From Chryseobacterium populi (GTDB lineage: Bacteria > Bacteroidota > Bacteroidia > Flavobacteriales > Weeksellaceae), in assembly GCF_000282115.1 (NCBI RefSeq), contig NZ_AKJY01000009.1, positions 1-64,000 of the forward strand: a stretch of DNA of 64,000 bases, in the 5' to 3' direction. Below, piece by piece: positions 1-9,296 of the stretch (position 1 is the stretch's first letter; every line of letters begins with the position of its first letter). The notes beneath the pieces were generated by a model that was not told the origin of the DNA, made no database searches, and was given only the letters and a program-made list of their open reading frames with translations. A program made the translations under genes and the position numbers.

Positions 1-1327
1 CCAGCCTGTGCATTCTTCCCAAATCCAGCATCAGCGTCCGGTCTCCTTTATTGAACAGCCAGTATCCGTTGGGCAGCCTCATCAGGTCCTCATCAAAATC
101 TTCATCTTCAAATAAGTTAATCTTTGAGGGTTCTGCAGCGATATTCTGATGATACATTTCCGCAAGATTCTGGATTTCTGACTGTTTCACTCCCCTTTCT
201 TCCAAAAACGGGTTATAATCTTTATCTACAACAATTTCAGGCATTTTAATGTTTGCATTATTTCCTTTGCTCGGAAACGATTTCTGCATCATTTCATCCA
301 ATTGCGGATCTCTTTCAAAATCCAGGCTTGGAGCCACATTATAAATTCCCAGAGATCTTTTTATCGTAGAACGGATCAAAGCAAAGATAAGATGCTCATC
401 TTCAAATTTCACTTCTGTTTTCTGCGGATGAATATTCACATCAATTTTCTCCGGATCAAGCTCCAGAAAAAGGAAAAATGTAGGGATATATCCTGGTAAA
501 AGCAGCCCTTCGAATGCTTCCTGAACAGCTTTATTAAAATATGGGCTTTTGAAAAATCTCCCATTTACAAAAAGAAACTGTTCACCTCTGGTTTTCTTGG
601 CGCCTTCAGGTTTTGCAACAAACCCGTGGAGCTGGCACCAGATGATATCTTCTTTTATCGGAATCAGCTGTGGTTGCAGTTTTCTTCCGAAAATATCAAC
701 GATCCGCTGCATCTGGCTTCCTTTTCTCAATCTGAAAACAGGCTCATCATCATGAAACAATGAAAATTCCAGGTTTTCATGGGCTAATGCGATACGCTGG
801 AATTCATCGATCACATGGCGGAATTCAATATTGTTGTTTTTAAGAAATTTTCTTCTTGCCGGAACATTATAGAAAAGATTTTTAACCAGGAAATTAGATC
901 CGTCGGCAGTCTGTGCCGGGTCCTGAAACTGGAAAACCCCACCTTCAATGTAAATATTGGTTCCTATTGTTGATTCTTTCTGTTTCGTTTTCAATTCAAC
1001 CTGGGAAACCGCAGCAATAGAAGCCAAAGCTTCCCCACGAAACCCTTTTGTAGTGATTTTAAAAATATCTTCCGTTCCTTTGATTTTAGAAGTGGCATGT
1101 CTTTCAAATGCCATTCTTGCATCTGTTTCAGACATTCCTTTTCCGTCATCTACCACCTGAATAAGGTTTTTCCCCGCATCCCTAACAATGAGTTCAATTT
1201 TGGAAGCGTTTGCATCAATAGCATTTTCCAAAAGTTCCTTCACTATGGACGCAGGTCTCTGCACCACTTCTCCTGCTGCAATCTGGTTGGCTACATGATC
1301 CGGTAAAAGCTGAATAATATCTGACAT
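1..1327 (-). CDS. mutL: DNA mismatch repair protein MutL, 5' part (gene runs off the left edge)
   Basis: MutL is the ATP-driven matchmaker of mismatch repair, linking MutS to strand incision. Reading the minus strand from the ATG at 1327 gives an uninterrupted frame of about 442 codons to the window edge, so the C-terminal dimerisation part is missing. The N-terminus is a standard GHKL ATPase: MSDIIQLLP start, ELLENAIDA (motif I), DDGKGM (motif II) and TKGFRGEAL (motif III), then the MutL-type transducer domain with NGRFF and NIHPQKTEV. The frame has no stop codon in the window, so it is found only by translating the complement. A -7-like box, TATTTTTG on the minus strand, lies at 1348-1355 and is a plausible promoter element. 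Identity is firm. Confidence 0.96.
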   Translation of the reverse strand, partial: MSDIIQLLPDHVANQIAAGEVVQRPASIVKELLENAIDANASKIELIVRDAGKNLIQVVDDGKGMSETDARMAFERHATSKIKGTEDIFKITTKGFRGEALASIAAVSQVELKTKQKESTIGTNIYIEGGVFQFQDPAQTADGSNFLVKNLFYNVPARRKFLKNNNIEFRHVIDEFQRIALAHENLEFSLFHDDEPVFRLRKGSQMQRIVDIFGRKLQPQLIPIKEDIIWCQLHGFVAKPEGAKKTRGEQFLFVNGRFFKSPYFNKAVQEAFEGLLLPGYIPTFFLFLELDPEKIDVNIHPQKTEVKFEDEHLIFALIRSTIKRSLGIYNVAPSLDFERDPQLDEMMQKSFPSKGNNANIKMPEIVVDKDYNPFLEERGVKQSEIQNLAEMYHQNIAAEPSKINLFEDEDFDEDLMRLPNGYWLFNKGDRTLMLDLGRMHRL

Positions 1328-1578
1328 AAAAACGTAAAATCAACTTACAAAAATAGTCAATGAAAACGGGAATAAAAATACTAAAAACGGGAATTAGGAT
1401 TTAATTATCAACAAATCAACAATCTTGCCGTAAATCTCCACAAAGTATATCCCTCCTTCACAAAGGTTTCAAAAAAGTCAATCCCCTAATTGATTTTCAC
1501 AAATAGAGGATTGGTTCACAGCTGGTTTACACAAAATTAGTACTGATCGTTTTTATATTTTTTCCGTCTGACTATATT

Positions 1579-2418
1579 TTAATCATCAAACACAAATTTT
1601 CTTTTTTCCTGTCTTTTTTCTTTTATTTCCGGAATTCCATGGATTTTGTCATACAGATAAGCAAAAATATTTTGCTTTTTATAAATTCTGCTGTATCTGT
1701 ATTGTGTATTAAAATGCCTTAAATGAATTTTATAGGCATCGTACCCGATTACTACCAGAAGACACAGGCTTATCAGATAAAATACCATAAATTCCAGATA
1801 ATAATATGTTAATCCTGAAAATACCGCTCCCAATACATAAGCAATCATGATGCTTGTAAGCAGTTTCGCCCTGGCAATCAATTCCCCGTTTTTCCTGAAT
1901 TTTTTCTGCGTAAACATAGAAAAAAGAATCCCTAAGTCGGTCGTTGTGCCGGTAAGATGGGTTGTTTTTACCGAGAAGTTTGAGATACTTGCTGTCAACC
2001 CATTCTGTAAGCCTGTCGCAAACAACATCAGCGCAACTAAATATTCTGTTTCCTCCAATGTTTTCTGATAGAAAAACTGTCCGTAAACCCCTACAAACAG
2101 TAAGCATATTATTTCTAAAACGAGAGGCATTGAATGGGCAAAGTATTTACTTCTCTTATTAAAATTGATGACAATAAAATTTGATAAAAAGCTTCCGAAG
2201 AAGAAAAGTAAAATCCATCCTCCTACGATACCAACCTGTGCCCAGTTTCCTTTACTGATTTCCGCTGCCAGAATTGCATAATGTCCCGTTACGTTTGAAG
2301 TAAAAGAGAGGAATATTAATAGAGATGCTATATTTATAGTTCCTGCCGTGAAGGCAGTCAGCGTCCCCAACCTGATGTTGTCTCCCAATGTCCTGCTGTT
2401 ACTATAATTTCTTAACAT
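1579..2418 (-). CDS. DUF1275 (YoaK-type) integral membrane protein
   Basis: A 279-aa protein with about six hydrophobic segments in its first 230 residues. It has the early motif SNVTGHYAILA and a later TTHLTGTTTDLGI segment, both of which recur in the YoaK/DUF1275 family of uncharacterised inner-membrane proteins. The C-terminal 50 residues are basic and probably cytoplasmic. It starts 30 bp after the small stress-like gene on the same strand, so the two may be cotranscribed. The molecular function of the family is not established and no substrate can be read from the sequence. Confidence 0.8.
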   Translation of the reverse strand: MLRNYSNSRTLGDNIRLGTLTAFTAGTINIASLLIFLSFTSNVTGHYAILAAEISKGNWAQVGIVGGWILLFFFGSFLSNFIVINFNKRSKYFAHSMPLVLEIICLLFVGVYGQFFYQKTLEETEYLVALMLFATGLQNGLTASISNFSVKTTHLTGTTTDLGILFSMFTQKKFRKNGELIARAKLLTSIMIAYVLGAVFSGLTYYYLEFMVFYLISLCLLVVIGYDAYKIHLRHFNTQYRYSRIYKKQNIFAYLYDKIHGIPEIKEKRQEKRKFVFDD

Positions 2419-2448
2419 TTTTTAATTTTTAAAGTGTTCTTTATTTTT

Positions 2449-2943
2449 CTAGACCTCAACAAAAATCTCTGCAAGTCTTCCTCTTTCAGGAAGCCTTTCG
2501 GTAATTCCAATTGTGATTTCGCGGGATTCCAGCTCTTTGCATTTGATGATATAAGGAATGATGTCGAATTTTCCTTTGCCCTTACTTTTAACAGATAAAG
2601 AGTAATAAGCTTCTTCAATATTTTCGGCTTTCACATAATTATTGAATGTCCGCTGAAAGCTTCCTGTAAAAACATCACAGGTAATTTTGCCGATCAGATG
2701 TGGATATTTATTCTTAATAATTCCGTGAGCATCGCAAAATTCCTGTGGCCTGATTTTGTTAAAAATGGTACTTTTTGTAGTAAACAGAAGATCTCTGATT
2801 GAATCTCCCATATCATAGCCTGATACGAGAAGAATGTTATATTGATTTGTGTCTTCCGAAGCGTCTTTCTCCTTCAGTACTTTTTTTAATATATTCAAAG
2901 ATTCAAGAGAATAGTCTGTGGCAATTAAAATTGTTTTGGTCAT
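2449..2943 (-). CDS. Small UspA-like protein, function unknown
   Basis: A 164-aa protein starting MTKTILIATDYS, which resembles the first beta strand and following loop of universal-stress-protein folds; a second strand may be NILLVSGYD. The frame stays open upstream to 3000, but the ATG at 2943 is preferred because the fold begins there and a purine-rich stretch (AAAAGAT) precedes it. There is no clear GxxG(9)G(S/T) nucleotide-binding motif, so the UspA assignment is tentative. The DUF1275 gene follows 30 bp downstream. It could equally be a lineage-specific hypothetical protein. Confidence 0.5.
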   Translation of the reverse strand: MTKTILIATDYSLESLNILKKVLKEKDASEDTNQYNILLVSGYDMGDSIRDLLFTTKSTIFNKIRPQEFCDAHGIIKNKYPHLIGKITCDVFTGSFQRTFNNYVKAENIEEAYYSLSVKSKGKGKFDIIPYIIKCKELESREITIGITERLPERGRLAEIFVEV

Positions 2944-3161
2944 ATCTTTTAGATTTAGTTCCGTGTTATCTTTTTGATAATACAAAACTATTGCGACCAT
3001 ATTAGAAGCTTTTTGGAATGGAATTAAAATGTCATTAAAGAGATTAAAATGAGATTAGAAAATCGTTAAGGCTTATTAATACCTGAAAGGCAAAATCGTT
3101 AAATCGCAAATTGCTTTTTATGATGTGGCTGAAAAATTTCAAAAGCTCTAGCCTTCAGCTT

Positions 3162-4571
3162 CTATATTGTTTTCTCTTCTCTCTGGGTGTTGTGGAAATT
3201 AGGAAAACGCATCTGTACAGTGGTTCCCTGGTTTTCGTAAGAACTTACGATGAGCTCACCGTGATGCATTCTGATAATATTCCGGGCAAGTGGAAGACCA
3301 ATTCCGTAGCCTTCATAATTTTTGGTATTGGATGCCCTGAAAAAAGGGTCATAAATCTTATTCATTTCCTCTTCAGGAATTCCGATTCCATAATCTTTTA
3401 CAATGATATAAACATCAGTATCCGTAGCGCCCAAAGAAACTTTCACCTGCTGGAAATTGGAATACTTACACCCATTCTGAATAATATTGGTAACGGCAAG
3501 ATGCAATAACTGCTCATTCCCCTGCACTTTCAGTTTTTCAGGATTATCCGGCAGCATGCTTACATCCAGATAGATATTATTCCGGCTATCAATTTTCCTT
3601 AAAGTTTCAATGACATCCCAAAGCAGCTGATCAATACGTACGTTATCCATTTTCTGAATTTTCCCGTCAAATCCGGTTTGGGCGATCATTAATAAAGCTT
3701 TGATCTTTTTATCTAATTTTTCGGCTTCATCCAGGATAATTTCCAGGGTTTCTTTGTATTCGTTACCGGTACGGCTGATGGAAAGGGCAACATCGGCTTC
3801 TCCCATAATGGAAGTTAATGGTGTCCTCAATTCATGGGATACATTTCCGATCAGGTGATTCTGGGTTTCAAATGAAGTTTCGATACGGTTGAGCATATCA
3901 TTAAAGGTATCTACCAGCTCATTCAATTCTTTATTATCCAGCTGAGCTTCGAGTCTTAAGTGAAGGTTTTCTGAACTTATTTCCTTTACTTTCCCTGTAA
4001 TTTTTAAAATAGGTTTGAACAAAGTTTTGGATAAATAAAAAGAGAAGATCATGCTGAAGAAGAGCGAAAGTACAATGCAGGTGATGAGAGTCCTTTTCAA
4101 AAATCCTAAATAATAAACCACATAATGGTTTTTAGCAGAAGCTATTGCAATATATTCTTTGTCATCAAATTTGAAAGACTGCCCGATATAATAAAATTCT
4201 TTGTCATTGTAATTGGACTCCCCATTTTTTATGATGCTTTTAAAAAAATAATCCGGGATATGCACTTCCTGGGAAATCTTTTTAAAATTGGAATCTGTGG
4301 GAACGGCAAATACATAATCTTTTTCCATCGGCAGTTCCTCATCATTCAGGCTGTTCAGAATATAATTTTCAGGGAGGTCAAGGTGTTCTTTACTTTTTTC
4401 AATCTGCACAATGGTTGTGGTACGGATTTTAAGCAATTCATAAAACCTCTGATGCGAAAAGTTAACAATAGAGAAATACACCAAACCACTGAACAGCAAT
4501 ATAATGGCAGTAAAAACCAACATTAAAAGAACCATCGTTTTGGTCTGATTTGTAATCACTTTATAAGGCAT
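3162..4571 (-). CDS. Sensor histidine kinase, HAMP-HisKA-HATPase
   Basis: A 469-aa membrane kinase. A first transmembrane helix lies at about residues 13-35, a periplasmic sensor of about 120 residues follows, and a second helix spans about 160-180. HAMP covers about 181-235 and the HisKA motif SHELRTPL holds the phosphoacceptor His246. The ATPase domain shows IQNGCKYS (N box), DYGIGIP (G1) and GYGIGLPLA (G2). The stimulus is not evident. It lies 3 bp downstream of its cognate response regulator and is surely cotranscribed with it. The order regulator then kinase, with this architecture, matches OmpR-type pairs. Confidence 0.93.
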   Translation of the reverse strand: MPYKVITNQTKTMVLLMLVFTAIILLFSGLVYFSIVNFSHQRFYELLKIRTTTIVQIEKSKEHLDLPENYILNSLNDEELPMEKDYVFAVPTDSNFKKISQEVHIPDYFFKSIIKNGESNYNDKEFYYIGQSFKFDDKEYIAIASAKNHYVVYYLGFLKRTLITCIVLSLFFSMIFSFYLSKTLFKPILKITGKVKEISSENLHLRLEAQLDNKELNELVDTFNDMLNRIETSFETQNHLIGNVSHELRTPLTSIMGEADVALSISRTGNEYKETLEIILDEAEKLDKKIKALLMIAQTGFDGKIQKMDNVRIDQLLWDVIETLRKIDSRNNIYLDVSMLPDNPEKLKVQGNEQLLHLAVTNIIQNGCKYSNFQQVKVSLGATDTDVYIIVKDYGIGIPEEEMNKIYDPFFRASNTKNYEGYGIGLPLARNIIRMHHGELIVSSYENQGTTVQMRFPNFHNTQREEKTI

Positions 4572-4574
4572 CCA

Positions 4575-5282
4575 TTACGTTTTTTTCAATACATATCCCA
4601 TTCCGATAACTGTATGAATCAGTTTATTATCTTCCTGCTGGTCCAGTTTTTTTCTTAAATAGTTTACATAAACATCCACCACATTGGTTCCCAGCTCATA
4701 ATTGACTCCCCACACAGCATCAAGAATTTCTGCCCGGGAAATCACTTTCTCAGGATTGTTAAGAAAATACATCAGCAGTTTATATTCCGTGGAGGTAAGA
4801 GAAACTTCTTCTCCGGAGCGGGTCACTTTTTTGGTATAATTGTTAACCATTAAATCGGAGAACTGAAAAACATGCTCATTATTGGTTTCAGGTTCAATAA
4901 TTTCCTGAACCGGATTATTATTGCTTCTTCTCAACAAAGATTTTACGCGGGCGACAAGCTCAATAAATTTGAATGGCTTTACCAGGTAATCATCGCCTCC
5001 GCTTTCAAGACCGAGAACAATATTTTCAGATGTTCCCAATGCTGTCAGAAAAAGAATCGGAACATGTTTATTCGTTTTTCTGATTTCTTTACAAACATCC
5101 AATCCGTTCATTTCCGGTAACATAATATCCAGAACAACAAGATCGAAATCGTTTGACTGTACCAGCTGTACTCCGGTACGCCCGTCAAAAGCCACAGAAA
5201 CTTCGTAGCCATTTTCCTGCAGCCCTTTTTTAATAAAAGATACCACACTCGTTTCGTCTTCGATCAGAATTATTTTTTTCAT
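4575..5282 (-). CDS. OmpR/PhoB-family response regulator
   Basis: A 235-aa regulator with a receiver domain (about 1-118) carrying acidic pocket residues E8/D9, phosphoacceptor Asp52 in the stretch VLDIMLP, and conserved Lys in LVKPF. A winged-helix DNA-binding domain follows (about 135-232), with LTSTEYKLL and VDVYVNYLRKKL. It is the first gene of the two-component operon and the kinase follows after 3 bp. A -7-like box (TATTTTTG on the minus strand) sits at 5298-5305. Target genes cannot be inferred; the neighbouring XRE-cupin gene is divergently transcribed and need not be related. Confidence 0.94.
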   Translation of the reverse strand: MKKIILIEDETSVVSFIKKGLQENGYEVSVAFDGRTGVQLVQSNDFDLVVLDIMLPEMNGLDVCKEIRKTNKHVPILFLTALGTSENIVLGLESGGDDYLVKPFKFIELVARVKSLLRRSNNNPVQEIIEPETNNEHVFQFSDLMVNNYTKKVTRSGEEVSLTSTEYKLLMYFLNNPEKVISRAEILDAVWGVNYELGTNVVDVYVNYLRKKLDQQEDNKLIHTVIGMGYVLKKT

Positions 5283-5553
5283 AAGTAACGAATATCACAA
5301 AAATAGCAAATTTTATTTTGGCCGGAAGTCGTAATCCGGAAGGACAGGAAGATTTAAAATTATTCTTTTTGGAGGCTTAAAATTAAAATATCATTTCTTA
5401 TTAAAATCAATAACTCCATTATTCTTAACAGTTTAAAATTTAAAAATCAATATAATAATTTTAGTTAACGATTCTAAACTTTGTAAAACTATATGGAATT
5501 AATGCTAAATTTGCGGTCACTAATAACGATGAAATAATAAAGGTTAAACCTTA

Positions 5554-6132
5554 ATGAGTATGAATGATTTTTTAATAGGTATCGGAAAGAGATTAAAGGA
5601 CATTAGAAAAAAAAATAATTTAACCATTCATGAACTCGCGTTCAGAGCCAATGTGAGTAATGGATTGGTTTCCAGAATTGAAAATGGCAGAACGATTCCC
5701 TCTCTTCCTGTCCTTCTGGATCTGATTCAGTCACTTGAGATCGATGCCAGCTATTTTTTTGAAGGGGTAGAAAAAAAATCAAATGCAAAATTCATTCATC
5801 TCCCTAAAGAAAATCAGCAACTTATTGAAAAGGAAGTTGAGGCAGAGGGCTTTAAGTACCTGCACATTTTCAGTAAAAGCCTTCATTCTCTGGGTTTTGA
5901 AGCCGTTTTATTAACCCTTGAACCGAATTCCAGAAGAGAAAAAGTAATTACCGATGCCTGGGAATTCAAATATATTCTGAAAGGAAAAGTAAAATATATA
6001 ATTGATAATGAAGAAGTCTTTTTAAGAGAAGGCGATTCTCTTTATTTCAACGGAAAATTTCCGCACGTTCCTGTAAGCATAAGCGACGAAAGCTGCATCA
6101 TGCTTGTTCTTTATTTTTATTCTGATAAATAA
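5554..6132 (+). CDS. XRE-family transcriptional regulator with C-terminal cupin sensor
   Basis: A 192-aa regulator. Residues about 8-65 form a Cro/C1-type helix-turn-helix (RLKDIRKKNNLTI, then SNGLVSRIENGRTIPSL). Residues about 110-190 form a small cupin with a KYILKGKVKYII strand and GDSLYFNGKFPHVP. Proteins of this architecture usually bind a small ligand in the cupin and control adjacent catabolic or uptake genes. Two starts (codon 1 or 3) are close; the first is used. It ends in its own terminator but lies immediately upstream of the phosphonate-type operon on the same strand, which makes it the best candidate for the protein binding the repeated inverted repeats at 6406-6459 and 12637-12689. 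That link is inference. Confidence 0.88.
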   Translation: MSMNDFLIGIGKRLKDIRKKNNLTIHELAFRANVSNGLVSRIENGRTIPSLPVLLDLIQSLEIDASYFFEGVEKKSNAKFIHLPKENQQLIEKEVEAEGFKYLHIFSKSLHSLGFEAVLLTLEPNSRREKVITDAWEFKYILKGKVKYIIDNEEVFLREGDSLYFNGKFPHVPVSISDESCIMLVLYFYSDK

Positions 6133-6154
6133 TAGCTCTGGTATATCCAAATTC

Positions 6155-6252
6155 AAAAAGTTTACAAATATTCAACTTTTTGCTTTTTTAAGATTCATCA
6201 GAATTAATATACAATTAACCAAAACCACTTAAAAAATTGAGTGGTTTTATCA
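6155..6252 (+). terminator. Tandem rho-independent terminators after XRE-cupin gene
   Basis: The first hairpin has arms AAAAAGTT (6155-6162) and AACTTTTT (6174-6181), followed by a T run. The second has arms AAAACCACT (6221-6229) and AGTGGTTTT (6240-6248). They separate the regulator from the downstream operon. Confidence 0.7.
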
Positions 6253-6405
6253 GTTTCCTATTTCTTAATTATATTCAAAAATTCATTCAAGCACCTGCTT
6301 TAGAGGACTTTTTTTTACTGATCTTGTCTTTTTCACCAAAAATTAATGTTAATCTATTTGTTGTTTTACCTTTAAAATTATTAAACATTACTTAATATAA
6401 AATTG

Positions 6406-6459
6406 TTACATATATTAAAATTATTAGCTTGATTTGCATAAAAAATTTAATATATGTAA
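6406..6459 (+). promoter_or_regulatory. Perfect 14-bp inverted repeat before TonB operon (site 1 of 2)
   Basis: The left arm TTACATATATTAAA (6406-6419) and right arm TTTAATATATGTAA (6446-6459) are perfect reverse complements with a 26-bp spacer. The right arm ends 2 bp before the ATG at 6462. The left arm matches the arm of the second site at 12637-12650 at 12 of 14 positions, and the spacers are 26 and 25 bp. Arms this far apart could bind two regulator dimers on either side of a promoter, or the transcript could fold into a hairpin masking the start codon. No such copy was found upstream of the XRE-cupin gene itself. Confidence 0.75.
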
Positions 6460-6461
6460 AA

Positions 6462-9287
6462 ATGAAAACAAAATTAGAGAAATTACTTATCCTTGTCTTT
6501 GTGTGTGTGATCACTTTGATTTCTGCACAAAAACAATCCATCATAGGAATTATCCTTGACGAAAGCCAACCCCTTCCCGGTGCCTCAATAAAAGTAAAAG
6601 GATCTTCCAAAACAGCATCAACAGATGTTGACGGTAAATTTTCCATCAATGATGTAAAAGCCGGAACCTATAATCTGCAGGTAAGCTATATCGGCTACGA
6701 AACCTCAAGCATTGAGATAGAAATAAAAACAGGAGAAACCGTAGATCTGGGAAATATAAAGTTATCCCAGAAACAGAAAAATATTGATGAAGTTATTGTC
6801 ACAGGTACTTTAAAGAATACCGAAGCAAGGGCCTTAAATCTTCAAAAAAATGCAATTAATATTACAAACGTTATTGCTTCGGACGGTATCGGAAAACTGC
6901 CGGACAGAAATGCCGCGGAAACAGTTCAGCGGGTTCAGGGCGTTTCCATAGAAAGAGACCAGGGAGAAGGAAGATTTGTTTCCCTCAGAGGGCTTCCTCC
7001 GTTCTGGGCATCTACAACCATCAACGGAAACAGGCTTCCGACTGCTGAAGAAGAGACCACTTCAAGGGCTACTGCATTCGATTTTTTCCCAACTGAACTG
7101 ATTTCCTACGTTCATGTGAATAAATCTTTTACTCCCGATATGGAAGCGGACGGAATTGGTGGTGGTGTGAATTTCATCACAAAAACACCACCTATGAAAA
7201 CAGAGCTAAAAATCACATTAGGAAGCGGTTACAATACTAAATCGGACAAAGGCGTTTATAATTTGGGATTGCTCTACGGTGGAAGAACTAAAGATAAAAA
7301 ATTCGGGTATTTATTGAATATCGCTCATTTCACCAGGAACTGGTCAACGGATAATTTTGAAGCAAGAAGAAGTGGTGATGAAGGAGTTTTCAGACTGGAG
7401 CTCCGTGATTATAACGGGGTAAGAAAAACCACAGGGATCAATACTGCCTTTGAATATGTTTTATCCCCAAAAAACACTTTATACCTGAAAGGAATATACG
7501 GAACATTGGCCGATGATGAAACCCATTACAAGCACAGAATCAGATTTGATAAATTCAGTTCAGTCAATAATACGGCAAGAGTCGAACTACAAAACATTCA
7601 CAATCTGCTGATTACAGAATTAACATCAGTTTCATTGGGTGGAAACCACCGTTTAAACAAAGGAAAAATTGATTGGGATCTTTCCTATTATGACAACCGG
7701 TTTAAGTATGGAAACATCCCAGATAAACAGAATAATTCTTATTATGTGATAAAATATACTCAATCCGGTGTTGGGATCAACCCCAATTATATTGCTGATT
7801 ATGGAAACGGCCCAAGGGCCTACTGGAAAGCAGACGGCGGAAAATTAGATTATAAAGACCCTGATGCATTATTCGGATTTTACAGTAACCCGGATTTTAA
7901 AATGGATGCTTCACAGATGAAATTTACCGACCTGGAATTTTACAAGGTCTTCGTGGAGGAAAAAGATAAAATTGTAGCAGCCTTCAATCATGAGATCAAT
8001 GTTTCCGACCGGTTGACTTTAAAATATGGCTTCAAATACCGTGACAAGGAACGTAATGCAAGATTTTCAGATATTTTTTACAGCTGGAGCAATGGGAACA
8101 CTCCTCTTTTATCTGATTTCGGACAATACATCACAAGCCAACCGAACGGTACAAAGTATTTAAGTGAAATGAATGCTCATATCGGAAATACATTCGGCCC
8201 TGTTTTATCAACCCCGGGGATGGATCAGTTCTGGCACCAGAATCAGGGAAATTTAAAAATAAATACTGCAGATTCAGAGGCACTAGAGTACAATAAGGCA
8301 TTGGGGAGAAATTTTGATGTTTTTGAAAAACATGCCGATGCTTTTGGAATGGGAACGTATAAAATCAATGATCAGATTACCATCCTGGGAGGAATCAGAC
8401 TATCAAACACCCATACAAAAGTAAAAGGCTACAACGTTGTTGAAGATGTTTTAACACCTGTTGAAAACACTAAAAACTATCTTGCTGTTTTACCGATGTT
8501 GCACCTGAAGTATACATTAAATGACAAAACCAACGTCCGTTTTGCAGCAACAAGAACTTTTTCAAGACCGAATTTCGGAGATTTAACTCCGGGCGGAACT
8601 TATATAGAAGCTGATAATGAATTCAAAGGGGGAAATCCAAATCTGAATCCAACATATTCGTTAAATTTTGACCTGATGGGTGAATATTATTTCTCGAATG
8701 TAGGGATCCTGAGCGGTGGTGTTTTTTATAAATCGATTACAGATCCTATATTCCAGGATTCTTTTATCAGCTCTTATAACGGAATCAACGGAGTACAATT
8801 TACAGCCCCGAATAATGGAAAAAGAGCGTGGCTGGGAGGTTTCGAACTGGGAATCAACAGAAGATTTGACTTCCTTCCGGGATTCCTGCAGTACTTCGGA
8901 ACCCAGCTTAACGCTACTTTGATGACTTCCGAAATGGAAAAGCCGAGTGGAAGAAAAGTAGCCCTTCCTTATCAGGCTAAACAACTATATAATGTGCAGA
9001 TTTTCTTTGAGAAAAAAGGATTCAACGCGAGGATGGCTTATAATTATAAGGGAAAATATGCCGTGGAATATGCCGAAGAAGACCTCAACGATTCCTACTA
9101 CGGAAAATACAGCAGTCTTGATTTCGGCGGATCATACCAGTTTACAAAATATTTAATGCTGTATGCAGATGTGAATAACATCCTGAATAAGCCACTGATC
9201 TATCATTTTGGAAAAAGTGAGGCCCGTCCTGAACAGGTAGAATATTATGGGGTAAGATTTAATCTGGGAATAAAGCTTAATTTTTAA
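6462..9287 (+). CDS. TonB-dependent outer-membrane receptor, first gene of phosphonate-type operon
   Basis: A 941-aa outer-membrane importer. It has a signal peptide (residues 1-23, ending LISAQ), a carboxypeptidase-regulatory-like beta-sandwich (about 25-110, IGIILDESQPLPGASI and VSYIGYETS), a plug with DRNAAETVQRVQGV and IGGGVNF, and a long 22-strand-type barrel ending in the aromatic-rich RFNLGIKLNF. The VQRVQGVSIERDQGEGR segment resembles receptors of the TIGR01782-like type, not SusC, and no SusD partner follows. An in-frame TTG at 6429 is open, but the ATG at 6462 begins a proper signal peptide. Nine bp separate it from the transporter. Uptake of an organophosphonate or phosphonolipid fragment is inferred only from the downstream genes. 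Confidence 0.93.
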   Translation: MKTKLEKLLILVFVCVITLISAQKQSIIGIILDESQPLPGASIKVKGSSKTASTDVDGKFSINDVKAGTYNLQVSYIGYETSSIEIEIKTGETVDLGNIKLSQKQKNIDEVIVTGTLKNTEARALNLQKNAINITNVIASDGIGKLPDRNAAETVQRVQGVSIERDQGEGRFVSLRGLPPFWASTTINGNRLPTAEEETTSRATAFDFFPTELISYVHVNKSFTPDMEADGIGGGVNFITKTPPMKTELKITLGSGYNTKSDKGVYNLGLLYGGRTKDKKFGYLLNIAHFTRNWSTDNFEARRSGDEGVFRLELRDYNGVRKTTGINTAFEYVLSPKNTLYLKGIYGTLADDETHYKHRIRFDKFSSVNNTARVELQNIHNLLITELTSVSLGGNHRLNKGKIDWDLSYYDNRFKYGNIPDKQNNSYYVIKYTQSGVGINPNYIADYGNGPRAYWKADGGKLDYKDPDALFGFYSNPDFKMDASQMKFTDLEFYKVFVEEKDKIVAAFNHEINVSDRLTLKYGFKYRDKERNARFSDIFYSWSNGNTPLLSDFGQYITSQPNGTKYLSEMNAHIGNTFGPVLSTPGMDQFWHQNQGNLKINTADSEALEYNKALGRNFDVFEKHADAFGMGTYKINDQITILGGIRLSNTHTKVKGYNVVEDVLTPVENTKNYLAVLPMLHLKYTLNDKTNVRFAATRTFSRPNFGDLTPGGTYIEADNEFKGGNPNLNPTYSLNFDLMGEYYFSNVGILSGGVFYKSITDPIFQDSFISSYNGINGVQFTAPNNGKRAWLGGFELGINRRFDFLPGFLQYFGTQLNATLMTSEMEKPSGRKVALPYQAKQLYNVQIFFEKKGFNARMAYNYKGKYAVEYAEEDLNDSYYGKYSSLDFGGSYQFTKYLMLYADVNNILNKPLIYHFGKSEARPEQVEYYGVRFNLGIKLNF

Positions 9288-9296
9288 GACAATAAA

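Larger units (their letters stand above)
6133..6461 (+). other. Intergenic region between XRE-cupin gene and TonB operon
   Basis: This 329-bp AT-rich stretch has no gene. It contains two hairpins that end the XRE-cupin transcript, and at its right end a long inverted repeat abutting the ATG of the TonB receptor. The TonB operon therefore probably has its own promoter here rather than relying on read-through. Confidence 0.7.

Noticed and set aside
6162..6175. Sequence TTACAAATATTCAA resembling an operator arm after the XRE-cupin gene
   Set aside because: It has no matching right arm at the expected distance and lies inside a terminator hairpin.
6429..6461. TTG start extending the TonB receptor by 11 codons
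   Set aside because: The ATG at 6462 begins a standard signal peptide, and the extension runs through the right arm of the inverted repeat.
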